A stretch of 64,000 bases of DNA from Gemmatimonadota bacterium (GTDB taxonomy: Bacteria; Latescibacterota; UBA2968; UBA8231), in NCBI GenBank assembly GCA_018673255.1, contig JABHDC010000193.1, positions 44,248 to 108,247 on the forward strand, given 5' to 3'. The position numbers and the translations under genes are program-made. A model generated the notes under the pieces. The model did no database searches, was not told where the DNA came from, and saw only the letters and a program-made list of their open reading frames with translations. Shown here piece after piece: positions 26,844 through 34,597 of the stretch. How positions within the stretch are numbered: the stretch's first letter is position 1; the number at the start of each line of letters is the position of its first letter.

Positions 26844-29006
26844 GTGAACCCACCAGTTGAAGTCACATTCCACTCAAGCAGGCTGCCCGCGAACCCGTTC
26901 CTCGACATCACGCTTGATGTGGCATTCACCGATCCTGAGGGTGCAACGATGCGCGTGCCCGCGTTCTGGGCGGGGGCCAACCAATGGAAGGTGCGGTATG
27001 CATCGTCTGTCCCGGGGACGCACGCGTATCGCAGTATTTGCCACGACGACGATGCTGGGCTCCACGATGTGGAGGGGGCGGTCGAGATCATGGCATACAC
27101 CGGGGATAATCCCCTCTACAGGCACGGTCCCCTGCAGGTCTCGGCCGACAGACGCCACTTCGAGCACGTTGACGGCACGCCCTTTCTCTGGCTCGCCGAC
27201 ACGTGGTGGAAGGGATTGAGCAGACGCCTGACATGGGAAGGATTCCAGGAGCTGTGCGCCGACCGCAGGGCGAAGGGGTTCACCACGGTGCAGATCGTCT
27301 GCGGTCCCTATCCGGACGAGGACGCCTTCGATCCCGGCTGGGCCAACGAGGGCGGCATGATGTATCGGAACCGGGAATTCACGGACCTCAACACCCAGTA
27401 CTTCGACTCCGCCGACCGTCGGCTCGAGCACCTCGTGGACGTGGGACTGATGCCCGCGTTGGTGGGAGCCTGGGGACGCGCCGACTGCGACGCCATGAAG
27501 GTGACGGGCGTCGACGGACTCATGCGCCACTGGCGCTATCTCGTAGCCCGCTATGCAGCCTACCCTCTGGTTCTGGTCCCCGGCGGCGAGGTGCCGGGCG
27601 AGGCCAAGTATGGTGAGGGCGACTGGGGTGAGGTGGTGAGCTATCTCTGCGATCTCGACCCGTTCAAACGCCTCAAGAGCAGTCATGAGTCTACCTGTCC
27701 CCTGCGTGAGGAAGGGTCACTCAATGACTTCGAGCTCGTGGGCGGCAGCCACTTTTCGCCCAAGAGCGCGGAGACCTTGGGCAAGTTCAGCCTTCGATAT
27801 GGCGAGCAACCGAAGATGCCGCTGGTCTGCGGCGAGACTGGCTACGAAGGACACATGCAGCGCCACTTCGCAGACGCTCAGCGCTACGTGTTCTGGATGT
27901 ACATGCTCAGCGGCGCCGCCGGACACACCTACGGCGCGGCAGGGCTGCATCACATGGGGATCGAGGGCGACCCCGGCCTCAAGCCGATCTGGGACTACAC
28001 CACCTGGCAGGAGGCCATGGACTTTCCCGGCGCGGCCCAGGTCGGGATGGGCGGCAAGCTGTTGCGTGACTACCCCTGGCACCGCTTCGAGCCGCACCCC
28101 GAGTGGTCCGATCAGGACTGCTTCGCTGCCGGCGTCCCCGGCGAGGTGCGATTCATCTACCGTTCCAACCGATCGGTCTACGACTGGACGGGACCGCGCA
28201 TCAGGAACCTGGAGGAGGGGATCCCCTACCGGGCCTTCTATTTCGATCCAGCGACCGGCAGGCGCTTCGATCTCGGAACCATCAGGAGAGTCGCTGACCA
28301 TCCCCGTTCCTTTGACGGGCACACAGGTGAGGCGATTCTCGAGGATCGGCTCGAAGAGCCTGCCGCGTGGGTGGACCTCGGCAAGCCCAGCGGTCACAAG
28401 GAGGTACCCTCCGGCGTGGCCACCGAAAAAGGCGAGGCGTGGCTGACCAACATGGTCTCTGTTCACAAGGAAGTGAGTGAGAAGGATGTAATGGTCAGCG
28501 TCGAGGCAGGCAGCCACGCCGAAGCAGGAATCCTTGTTCGTTTCCAGGACCTCGCGAACTATGTCGTGGGGCTATACAGCCCCACGTTGAAGGCCATCTA
28601 CTTCCTCGAGCGCAGGGCAGGAGCTGTCGCCCCGTTCTTCATCTACCGGATTCCCCACCTGGGCCTGGTGGATGTTCCCGAGATCGGAGAGTCATTCACC
28701 CTCGCCGCGGCGGCCTGCGGCGACTACGTGGCCATGCGCCTCGATGATGGAAAACGGAGCTATCACACCCCGCCCGTCAGGGTCGCGAATGTGAGCACTG
28801 GCCAACTCGGTCTGTGGCGCAGCGACATCGGTGAGCCGCAGGAGTACCGCAATATCAGGGTCTCCAGGACGCGGTTTACGAATCCGCCCGAAGATGAGAC
28901 GGAGATGGAGGAGGGACTCCATCTGATTCGCTCCGGCGAAGATGTCGCCCCGGCCATCCCCTCACCGCAGGACTGGGTGCTGGTGATGGAGACGGACGAG
29001 GACTGA
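26844..29006 (+). CDS. DUF5060 + DUF4038 (apiosidase-like, GH140-related) glycosidase
   Basis: 720 residues in three parts. Residues 1-95 form a DUF5060-type beta-sandwich (VEVTFHSSRLPANPFLDITL, VPGTHAYRSICHD). Residues about 95-430 form a TIM barrel of the DUF4038 type: DGTPFLWLADTWWKGLSRRL, RRAKGFTTVQIVCGP, VLVPGGEVPGEAKYGEGDWG and MPLVCGETGYEG, where the acids near GGE and GETGY are candidate catalytic residues. The last 200 residues are a further sandwich (LGLWRSDIGEPQEYRNIRVS), perhaps a laminin-G-like domain. The start is GTG at 26844 with GAGAAGG upstream. Relatives include apiosidases and arabinosidase-like enzymes of rhamnogalacturonan breakdown. Last gene of the plus-strand run. Confidence 0.85.
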   Translation: MNPPVEVTFHSSRLPANPFLDITLDVAFTDPEGATMRVPAFWAGANQWKVRYASSVPGTHAYRSICHDDDAGLHDVEGAVEIMAYTGDNPLYRHGPLQVSADRRHFEHVDGTPFLWLADTWWKGLSRRLTWEGFQELCADRRAKGFTTVQIVCGPYPDEDAFDPGWANEGGMMYRNREFTDLNTQYFDSADRRLEHLVDVGLMPALVGAWGRADCDAMKVTGVDGLMRHWRYLVARYAAYPLVLVPGGEVPGEAKYGEGDWGEVVSYLCDLDPFKRLKSSHESTCPLREEGSLNDFELVGGSHFSPKSAETLGKFSLRYGEQPKMPLVCGETGYEGHMQRHFADAQRYVFWMYMLSGAAGHTYGAAGLHHMGIEGDPGLKPIWDYTTWQEAMDFPGAAQVGMGGKLLRDYPWHRFEPHPEWSDQDCFAAGVPGEVRFIYRSNRSVYDWTGPRIRNLEEGIPYRAFYFDPATGRRFDLGTIRRVADHPRSFDGHTGEAILEDRLEEPAAWVDLGKPSGHKEVPSGVATEKGEAWLTNMVSVHKEVSEKDVMVSVEAGSHAEAGILVRFQDLANYVVGLYSPTLKAIYFLERRAGAVAPFFIYRIPHLGLVDVPEIGESFTLAAAACGDYVAMRLDDGKRSYHTPPVRVANVSTGQLGLWRSDIGEPQEYRNIRVSRTRFTNPPEDETEMEEGLHLIRSGEDVAPAIPSPQDWVLVMETDED

Positions 29007-29173
29007 TGTCGAAGCCCAACATGTCATCGGCAGAGCGTGGGTATTGGAGCGGGTGATGAAGAGGATCGAGTTGTCGTGAAAAGATGGATATCAACAGATA
29101 GAAAAGGATGACCGGTCGGGTGCTCGTTTCATCCCATCACCCCTCACGATCTCGGCCAGATTGAATCCACGGC

Positions 29174-31180
29174 TCAGGGCACACCGACACTGACCCAGTT
29201 GCCCGTCATGCCCGTGAAGTAGTCGAGCACCATCCAGCTCGCCGCGCAGCTGATCTGCCCCACGATCAGACCGAGAAAGAACGGCCGGATGGCTCGGTAC
29301 AACCCCACGCCGCCATAGCGCACGATGAACAGCTTGAAGACCCACCCGATCATGATGCTGAACCAGGCCAGGGTGATCGGCCACGACGTGGCGATCGGCA
29401 GGCCCAGGTAGTGCAGGGGCCAGCTGATGAACCGGTGTCGGGCATACATCAGGGCGCCCATCATCGTCGCACCCACCCCGGCGAAGGCCAATCGTGGCAT
29501 CGTGATCTCGGTCCCGAAAGGACTGTTCAGGCTGCGTTCCACGAAGGTGAATGTCGCCTGGGGCTGACCGGAGAATGCCCAGCCCTGCAGGTTGATTCCG
29601 CCGTATGTGTAGGACAGGTAGACGGTCATCAGAGCTGAGCTCACGACACCGATGACGGCCGCCAGCACGATGGCCCACAACAGGGGCCGTGGCCGTGGCA
29701 CGCCGATGCTGTCCACCATCTTCATCGCGTGCATCACAGCCGCCATCAGGGGCGAGCGGATCTCCGAGCTCCAGGTGTATGTGAAGGCCGAGCTCACCAG
29801 TCCCGTCGGTTCCATCAGCTGGGTCCCGAAGGTGTAGACGGTGAACACGGCCGGCACCATCTGGGTGCGGCAGAAACCGACCCCACCCTCGGCGATGATC
29901 CGGGTGAGGGCGAAGAAGGAAGTGAAGGCGATGGCGACAAAGAACGGCGTCAGCCACAGGGGCATCCCACTCGCATTCAGCCAGAGGGCCATGCCCGTCA
30001 GGCCGAGAAGCAGTGTGATCACCGCCGCCCGGTAGGACATGATCTCGTCCGTGTCGTCCACATGGGGAGCGGTGCCCAGAGCTTTGCCAAAGACCTCGCG
30101 CAGGTGCCTGCGACCCGTCCAGAGGGAGAAGACGACGAGGGTGATCGTGGCACCCATCGCCTCCTGGCCTACGGCGATGGTTCCGCCGCCGCCTGTGAAA
30201 ATCTCCTTCGTCCCCGGGATGTCGTAGCCCACCATCGTCAACAGGCCCGACTGCAGCTTCATCAGGATGTGGAAGAACCACAGGCTGAAACCGATCTCGA
30301 GGCTGACCAGGTAGGTGAAGCCGATGACGGAGAAGCTGAGCAGAATCCGGAAAGGGGCCAGATCCTGGAACAGACTGTAAAGAGTGCTTGTCTCGATCCT
30401 GGGGATATAGTTCACGTAGGCGTGAAGCCCGTGGGTGCTCAGCACGATCCACGGCAGGGCCATGCCGATCCACACCAAGGGACTGCGGAACAGGGGACCG
30501 AGAATCCACCCTCTTTCGGCGGGCTGGATCATCTCCAACGGAACCTGTGTCAGGGGAAACACGAGCCGCTCGTGCTCCACCCACTGACGCCGGACGATCA
30601 CCATGCTGCTGATCATCACGGCGAAGAAGGCGGTGATGAAGATCCCCCAGGCGGCAAAGGGCACCAACCATGCCTGCCATGGGATCGCCACGTCCGATGG
30701 AGCACCCTCGTAGAAATACTTCGCCGCCAGCGGGTCCTTGGGCACCAGCCACTCGGGGATGAGGTGCAGGAACAGTTGAGCCCAGTCGTTCTCCGGCGTG
30801 GCGTAGTACTGGGCACCGGGAAGCACGGGGATCATGCTGGCGATCAACGTCTTTGTGGGGATCGTCGAGGCGACGATCATCATCGTGTAGATGACGACGA
30901 GCTCCCCCGTGGTGAAGGCGCGCGAGGGGGTCAGTTTTCGTTGGATCGTGGTGACGACGAAGGTCAGCAGGAACAGCAGGAATACGGCGCCGGCGGTGAT
31001 CGAATCGGCGTTGAGGGGTGCCGTGTGGTTGACGAACTGGGCGTAGAGGGGACCGACTCCCAGCAGTGCCGCCAGCAGGCTCCCCACGACAAAGGCACGC
31101 AGGGTGAATACTGGGCCGGGATCGCCGATCGAGGGCGGATGCCCGGCATGGGTCGGGGCGGAGTCGATGGGCTGTTGCAT
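29174..31180 (-). CDS. DUF6785/DUF6784-type polytopic membrane protein, second copy
   Basis: 668 residues, about 14 hydrophobic segments. It shares with the copy at 13378-15315 the blocks YYATPENDWAQLFLHLIPEW, VRRQWVEHERLVFPLTQVPL, SYTYGGINLQGWAFSGQP, FKLFIVRYGGVGLYRAIRPF and the terminal DYFTGMTGNWVS. ATG at 31180 (MQQPIDS) begins the protein-like region; 40 further in-frame codons upstream are Arg/Ser-rich and unlikely. An AAGG lies 10 bases upstream, so the ribosome site is weak. It is convergent with the apiosidase-like gene and divergent from the mutarotase-fold gene. Likely an inner-membrane transporter for a product of the neighbouring enzymes. Confidence 0.85.
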   Translation of the reverse strand: MQQPIDSAPTHAGHPPSIGDPGPVFTLRAFVVGSLLAALLGVGPLYAQFVNHTAPLNADSITAGAVFLLFLLTFVVTTIQRKLTPSRAFTTGELVVIYTMMIVASTIPTKTLIASMIPVLPGAQYYATPENDWAQLFLHLIPEWLVPKDPLAAKYFYEGAPSDVAIPWQAWLVPFAAWGIFITAFFAVMISSMVIVRRQWVEHERLVFPLTQVPLEMIQPAERGWILGPLFRSPLVWIGMALPWIVLSTHGLHAYVNYIPRIETSTLYSLFQDLAPFRILLSFSVIGFTYLVSLEIGFSLWFFHILMKLQSGLLTMVGYDIPGTKEIFTGGGGTIAVGQEAMGATITLVVFSLWTGRRHLREVFGKALGTAPHVDDTDEIMSYRAAVITLLLGLTGMALWLNASGMPLWLTPFFVAIAFTSFFALTRIIAEGGVGFCRTQMVPAVFTVYTFGTQLMEPTGLVSSAFTYTWSSEIRSPLMAAVMHAMKMVDSIGVPRPRPLLWAIVLAAVIGVVSSALMTVYLSYTYGGINLQGWAFSGQPQATFTFVERSLNSPFGTEITMPRLAFAGVGATMMGALMYARHRFISWPLHYLGLPIATSWPITLAWFSIMIGWVFKLFIVRYGGVGLYRAIRPFFLGLIVGQISCAASWMVLDYFTGMTGNWVSVGVP

Positions 31181-31314
31181 GCGTGTCAGCCTTGCTGGTC
31201 TTCCTCTGTAGCCGTGCCGGCCAGGGAATGATCGACTACACTTTACTCTCAGATTCGGCGTCCTGGTCGACGCCTCGCGCGGTTCCCATGAACTGTCCAC
31301 CCTGGGGAGAGCAC

Positions 31315-32286
31315 ATGCAAACCATCAAGATGCTGTGTGTCCTGCTCGTGGCCACCAGCACCGCAGGTGCCGAGCCACACCCGACCGCCCATCTCACCAA
31401 CGGTCTCGTCGAAGCGTCCGTGTATCTGCCCGATGCAGAATCAGGCTACTACCGGGCGACCCGCTTCGACTGGTCGGGCGTAATCTATCGTCTCGGCTAC
31501 GCCGGTCACGAGTACTTCGACGAGTGGCAGGACTCCGACGATCCCTATCTCCACGATCGGATCACCGGGCCTGTGGACTGTTTCAGCCCCCTCGATCCGC
31601 TCGGCTATGATGAAGCACCCGCGGGTGGTTCATTTCTACGGATCGGTGTTGGCATGTGTGAGAAGCCGGATGAAGAGGCCTTCGTTCGCACCAATACCTA
31701 TCGCATCCTCGATCACGGCACGCGGCAGGTGACCCGTGGCGCGAACTGGATCGAATTCGTCCACCATCTTGGGGGGCCACAGTCCGACTATGCCTATCGA
31801 TACGCCAAGCGACTGACCCTGACTCCGGGTACCCCCGAAATGGTCATCGACTACGTACTCGAGAATGTCGGACGACTCCCGATCGAGACGACGGTCTACA
31901 ACCATAACTTCTTCGTCATCGACGAGCAGCCCACCGGTCCCGACTTCGTCGTTCGTTTCCCCTTCGCCCCTGTCGCCGACCGGGAGCTCAACTGGGCAGC
32001 CACGGTCCGGGGTCGCGAGCTTGTCTTCGGCGAACCTGTTCCAGAAGGGAGCGCGGTCTTCGGCTACTTCGAGGGCTACGGTACCTCGGCGGATGATCAT
32101 CGCTTCGAGATCGAGAATCGCCATGTCGGCGCGGGCGTGCGCGTGGCCACAGACAAACCTCTTGCCCGCCTGCGACTCTGGTCGCCGAGCACGACAGTCT
32201 GCCCCGAGCCCTTTGTCGCCCTCGACATACGACCCGGTCATGCAGACCGCTGGTCGACACGATACGAGTTCTACGAGCTCGAATAA
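31315..32286 (+). CDS. Secreted galactose-mutarotase-fold protein of unknown function
   Basis: 323 residues. A short signal peptide MLCVLLVATSTAGAEP follows the start. The rest reads like the beta-supersandwich shared by aldose epimerases and related sugar-binding proteins: NGLVEASVYLPDAESGYYRA, MVIDYVLENVGRLPIETTVY followed by NHNFFVID, and a late DIRPGHADRWSTRYEFYELE. ATG at 31315 has GGGGAGAG close upstream; earlier in-frame starts lack support and would hide the signal peptide. No dedicated family assignment is possible by eye, and mutarotase catalytic residues are not certain. It is a lone plus-strand gene, divergent from the DUF6785 gene and convergent with a PhyH dioxygenase. Confidence 0.7.
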   Translation: MQTIKMLCVLLVATSTAGAEPHPTAHLTNGLVEASVYLPDAESGYYRATRFDWSGVIYRLGYAGHEYFDEWQDSDDPYLHDRITGPVDCFSPLDPLGYDEAPAGGSFLRIGVGMCEKPDEEAFVRTNTYRILDHGTRQVTRGANWIEFVHHLGGPQSDYAYRYAKRLTLTPGTPEMVIDYVLENVGRLPIETTVYNHNFFVIDEQPTGPDFVVRFPFAPVADRELNWAATVRGRELVFGEPVPEGSAVFGYFEGYGTSADDHRFEIENRHVGAGVRVATDKPLARLRLWSPSTTVCPEPFVALDIRPGHADRWSTRYEFYELE

Positions 32287-32306
32287 GGCACGCGAGTTCC
32301 GCCCTT

Positions 32307-33212
32307 TCACACCCCCCACGCGGCGCGGGCCTCGGCCATGGGTGTCACTTTCTGGTGAGGCGAGTGGCCGGGTGGAGATTCGCCGATCCAACGTGGGTCC
32401 GCCGGGTCAGCGGTGGGCTGGTAGCGAACATCGCAGGAGAGTCGCCAGCGTTCGGTCGTATTCGTCGTCGACGCGTGCACCAGGTGCATCCCGAAGGTGA
32501 TCACGTCACCAGCCTTCACGTGTGAGGTCTGCCAGAAACCGCCGAAGGTCTGCGTGATTTCTCGGGGGTTCTTCGTGAACCACCCCTCGACGCGATCCCG
32601 ATCCACGTCCATCCTGCCGTACGTGTTGCGCAGGGTCTCGAACTCGGGCAGGCGGTGGGAGCCCGGACAGACACACAGCGTTCCCTGCTCGATCGGAATA
32701 TCCCCGAAGGGGATCCACACAGTCATCAAGCGCTGCGACCCGCGGCCCATGTAGACGTGGTCCATGTGGGCCCCCGTGCACTCCTCGTTGCCGACGGCGC
32801 GTAGCCACTTGTAGTCGAAAGTGATCACAGGCTCATCGTGGATGAGTGCGTGGAGCTCGTGGAGTCGCGGTCCCGCCAGGATGCGATCCACCTCGTCGCA
32901 GTGCGTGATGTCCCGCTGACCACTGAGACGAACGGGTTTGCCATACTGACCCATCACGCCATCGAGAGGGCGCGAATCCGGCTCGAGGCCCTCCTGATCA
33001 GCCATGTACTGCAGGACTCGGGCACGCGCTGCCAGCACGTCATCGCGATTGAGGTAACCGGGCAGATAGAGATACCCATCCTCGTGAAGACGCTGAAGCA
33101 GGGCCCCACGATCACCCACCAGTCCTCCACTGTCACGCAGTGGCCCGAGTTCATCGCTGGGGTAGGTGTAATCCTGCCGGCCGAATCGGATCGCTCTGGG
33201 TTCGGAACTCAT
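32307..33212 (-). CDS. Phytanoyl-CoA dioxygenase (PhyH) family Fe(II)/2-oxoglutarate oxygenase
   Basis: 301 residues. LLQRLHEDGYLYLPGYLNRD is the usual N-terminal block. His149-x-Asp151 (GAHMDHVYMG) and His246 (HLVHAS) form the 2-His-1-carboxylate iron site, and the following NTTERWRLSCDVRY supplies the 2-oxoglutarate-binding Arg. ALCVCPGSHRLPE-like text (TLCVCPGSHRLPE) is typical of the family. GGAAGAAG precedes the ATG. PhyH proteins hydroxylate lipids, amino acids, osmolytes and other small molecules and are strongly expanded in Poribacteria-like and Latescibacterota-like genomes. It lies 85 bases downstream of a URO-D-like gene and is probably co-transcribed. Substrate unknown. Confidence 0.92.
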   Translation of the reverse strand: MSSEPRAIRFGRQDYTYPSDELGPLRDSGGLVGDRGALLQRLHEDGYLYLPGYLNRDDVLAARARVLQYMADQEGLEPDSRPLDGVMGQYGKPVRLSGQRDITHCDEVDRILAGPRLHELHALIHDEPVITFDYKWLRAVGNEECTGAHMDHVYMGRGSQRLMTVWIPFGDIPIEQGTLCVCPGSHRLPEFETLRNTYGRMDVDRDRVEGWFTKNPREITQTFGGFWQTSHVKAGDVITFGMHLVHASTTNTTERWRLSCDVRYQPTADPADPRWIGESPPGHSPHQKVTPMAEARAAWGV

Positions 33213-33297
33213 GTTGTGTCTTCTTCCACATCGTGGTGTCCGGTGGCTTCCCCCCTGTTCATCGATCGAGCCCTGGCCGAGCAGTCCTTCGCCGGGC

Positions 33298-34437
33298 TCA
33301 CACGACGCGCGCCGGGTCGATGGGATAATCTCCCCACTCTTCGACCATCTGGGTGATGCGCTTCAGCCGGTCGACCTTCATTCCCGGCATCACCATGTCG
33401 GACACGCTCAAGATGAAGGCATCTCCGGGTGCGACCGTTCTGAATATCTGCCGCATGTATTGCTCGAACTGTGCCTCGGAGTAGGTCGATTCGTCCAACA
33501 GCACCGAAGCCACCCCTCCCCAGATGATCACCTGCCGACCCCACGCCTGGCGCGCCTCTTCCAGGGTGCAACTGACCTGGGGATGGGTGGTGAAGGTCTC
33601 CGCCATACCAAAGCCGGCTTCTGCAATGTGCCCCAGGATGAGCCGGCAGTCGCTGTCTGCGTGGGTCGTGAGGGTCTTGCCCCGATCGCGCAGGAGTGCC
33701 GAGAAGTCGCGGTAGTAGGGGGTGATGTAGCGGGAGAAATACTGCGGCGGTGTCATCGACGAGTCGAAGTGCACGCCATGCAGGATCATTCGGGCGGGAG
33801 AATCGGCGATTACGGGCCATTGCCTCTCCCGCTCGAGCTCCTCCATCAGACCGATGAGATGCTCGACTTTCTCCGGGTAGTCGGCGAGCAGATAGTAGCC
33901 CCGTTCGTAGCCTGCCAGCTTCTGCAGGAAGTGATGGAAGGGCACGTCCCCGACCTGGGTCATCGGATAGCCCTCGTCACCGATCTCCTCGTCGTATACG
34001 CGGTATGCTTCGTAGTCGGGCTCGTAGAACTGGTTTGTCACCATGTACTCGACGGCCGCAAAGTCCTCCGGCCCCTTGATCATGTGCTCGACCTCGAGCG
34101 CACCGATACCGACCCGATCCAGATCTTCGGAGCTGCGGTAACGGGACGTGACCTCGCCGGCCGGCGTGCGGTAGGTGGTCAGCACGGTGGGGCCTTCTTC
34201 GCACCGTGTGACCTCGATGTCCCCCCGCTGCTGGAGGGTGAAGATTCGCCCATCCCGCGCCGCAGTCCCCATACCCAGTTCGCGCTCGACCTGGCGCAGG
34301 GACATGCCCTCGAATTGCGCTGGGAGTGTTCCCTGCTTCATGTGGGCATTGTACCAGATCTGCAGGCGCGGGATCCAGGGAATCCGGTCGGGACTTTCGC
34401 CCGCCATGATCGCCAGGAGTCTTTCTCTGTTGGTCAC
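33298..34437 (-). CDS. Uroporphyrinogen decarboxylase-fold protein (URO-D/MtaA-like), third copy
   Basis: 379 residues. TNRERLLAIMAGESPDRIPW is the standard opening of catabolic-locus URO-D proteins. LQIWYNAHMKQGTLP, DVPFHHFLQKLAGYERGYYL, GKTLTTHADSDCRLILGHIA and GMAETFTTHPQVSCTLEEAR follow. The conserved His-x-Asp-x-x-Cys (THADSDC) and the later VSCTLEEAR could hold a zinc, as in methylcobalamin:CoM methyltransferases; this is a suggestion from residue pattern. The start is GTG at 34437 with GGAAGGA 8 bases upstream. It is divergent from a sulfatase across a 160-base gap containing an inverted repeat. Its partner downstream is the PhyH gene, hinting at oxidative demethylation-type chemistry. 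Confidence 0.87.
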   Translation of the reverse strand: MTNRERLLAIMAGESPDRIPWIPRLQIWYNAHMKQGTLPAQFEGMSLRQVERELGMGTAARDGRIFTLQQRGDIEVTRCEEGPTVLTTYRTPAGEVTSRYRSSEDLDRVGIGALEVEHMIKGPEDFAAVEYMVTNQFYEPDYEAYRVYDEEIGDEGYPMTQVGDVPFHHFLQKLAGYERGYYLLADYPEKVEHLIGLMEELERERQWPVIADSPARMILHGVHFDSSMTPPQYFSRYITPYYRDFSALLRDRGKTLTTHADSDCRLILGHIAEAGFGMAETFTTHPQVSCTLEEARQAWGRQVIIWGGVASVLLDESTYSEAQFEQYMRQIFRTVAPGDAFILSVSDMVMPGMKVDRLKRITQMVEEWGDYPIDPARVV

Positions 34438-34509
34438 GAAGATGTCCTTCCTCTCGAGAGCAGATGTTGCACGGTGGGGCCGCCCGGAAGCTGTCCGATA
34501 GCCGAGAGA

Positions 34510-34567
34510 GTGTCAAGCGCCGATTCCGTGTCATTGACCGCCACGACCAGACACACCAGCTTGACAC
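34510..34567. promoter_or_regulatory. Nine-base inverted repeat in a divergent promoter region
   Basis: GTGTCAAGC at 34510-34518 and GCTTGACAC at 34559-34567 are perfect reverse complements separated by 40 bases. They lie between the divergent URO-D-like gene (start 34437) and the sulfatase (start 34598). Each arm contains TTGACA on the strand reading outward toward a gene, but matching -10 boxes at normal spacing are not evident. A regulator binding both arms is possible. Confidence 0.35.
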
Positions 34568-34597
34568 CATCTGGAGCCCAGGAATCAGGAGACCCCC

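Noticed and set aside
29007..29173. Gap between convergent apiosidase-like and DUF6785 genes examined for a terminator
   Set aside because: No stem with a T run was found; nothing else supported.
29729..31231. A 500-codon plus-strand open frame over the second DUF6785 gene
   Set aside because: It is Asp/Glu/His/Gln/Gly-rich low-complexity text opposite a clear membrane protein; a shadow frame.
31257..31274. Six-base inverted repeat GGCGTC/GACGCC before the mutarotase-fold gene
   Set aside because: Short stem in GC-rich DNA, expected by chance, with no promoter or terminator context.
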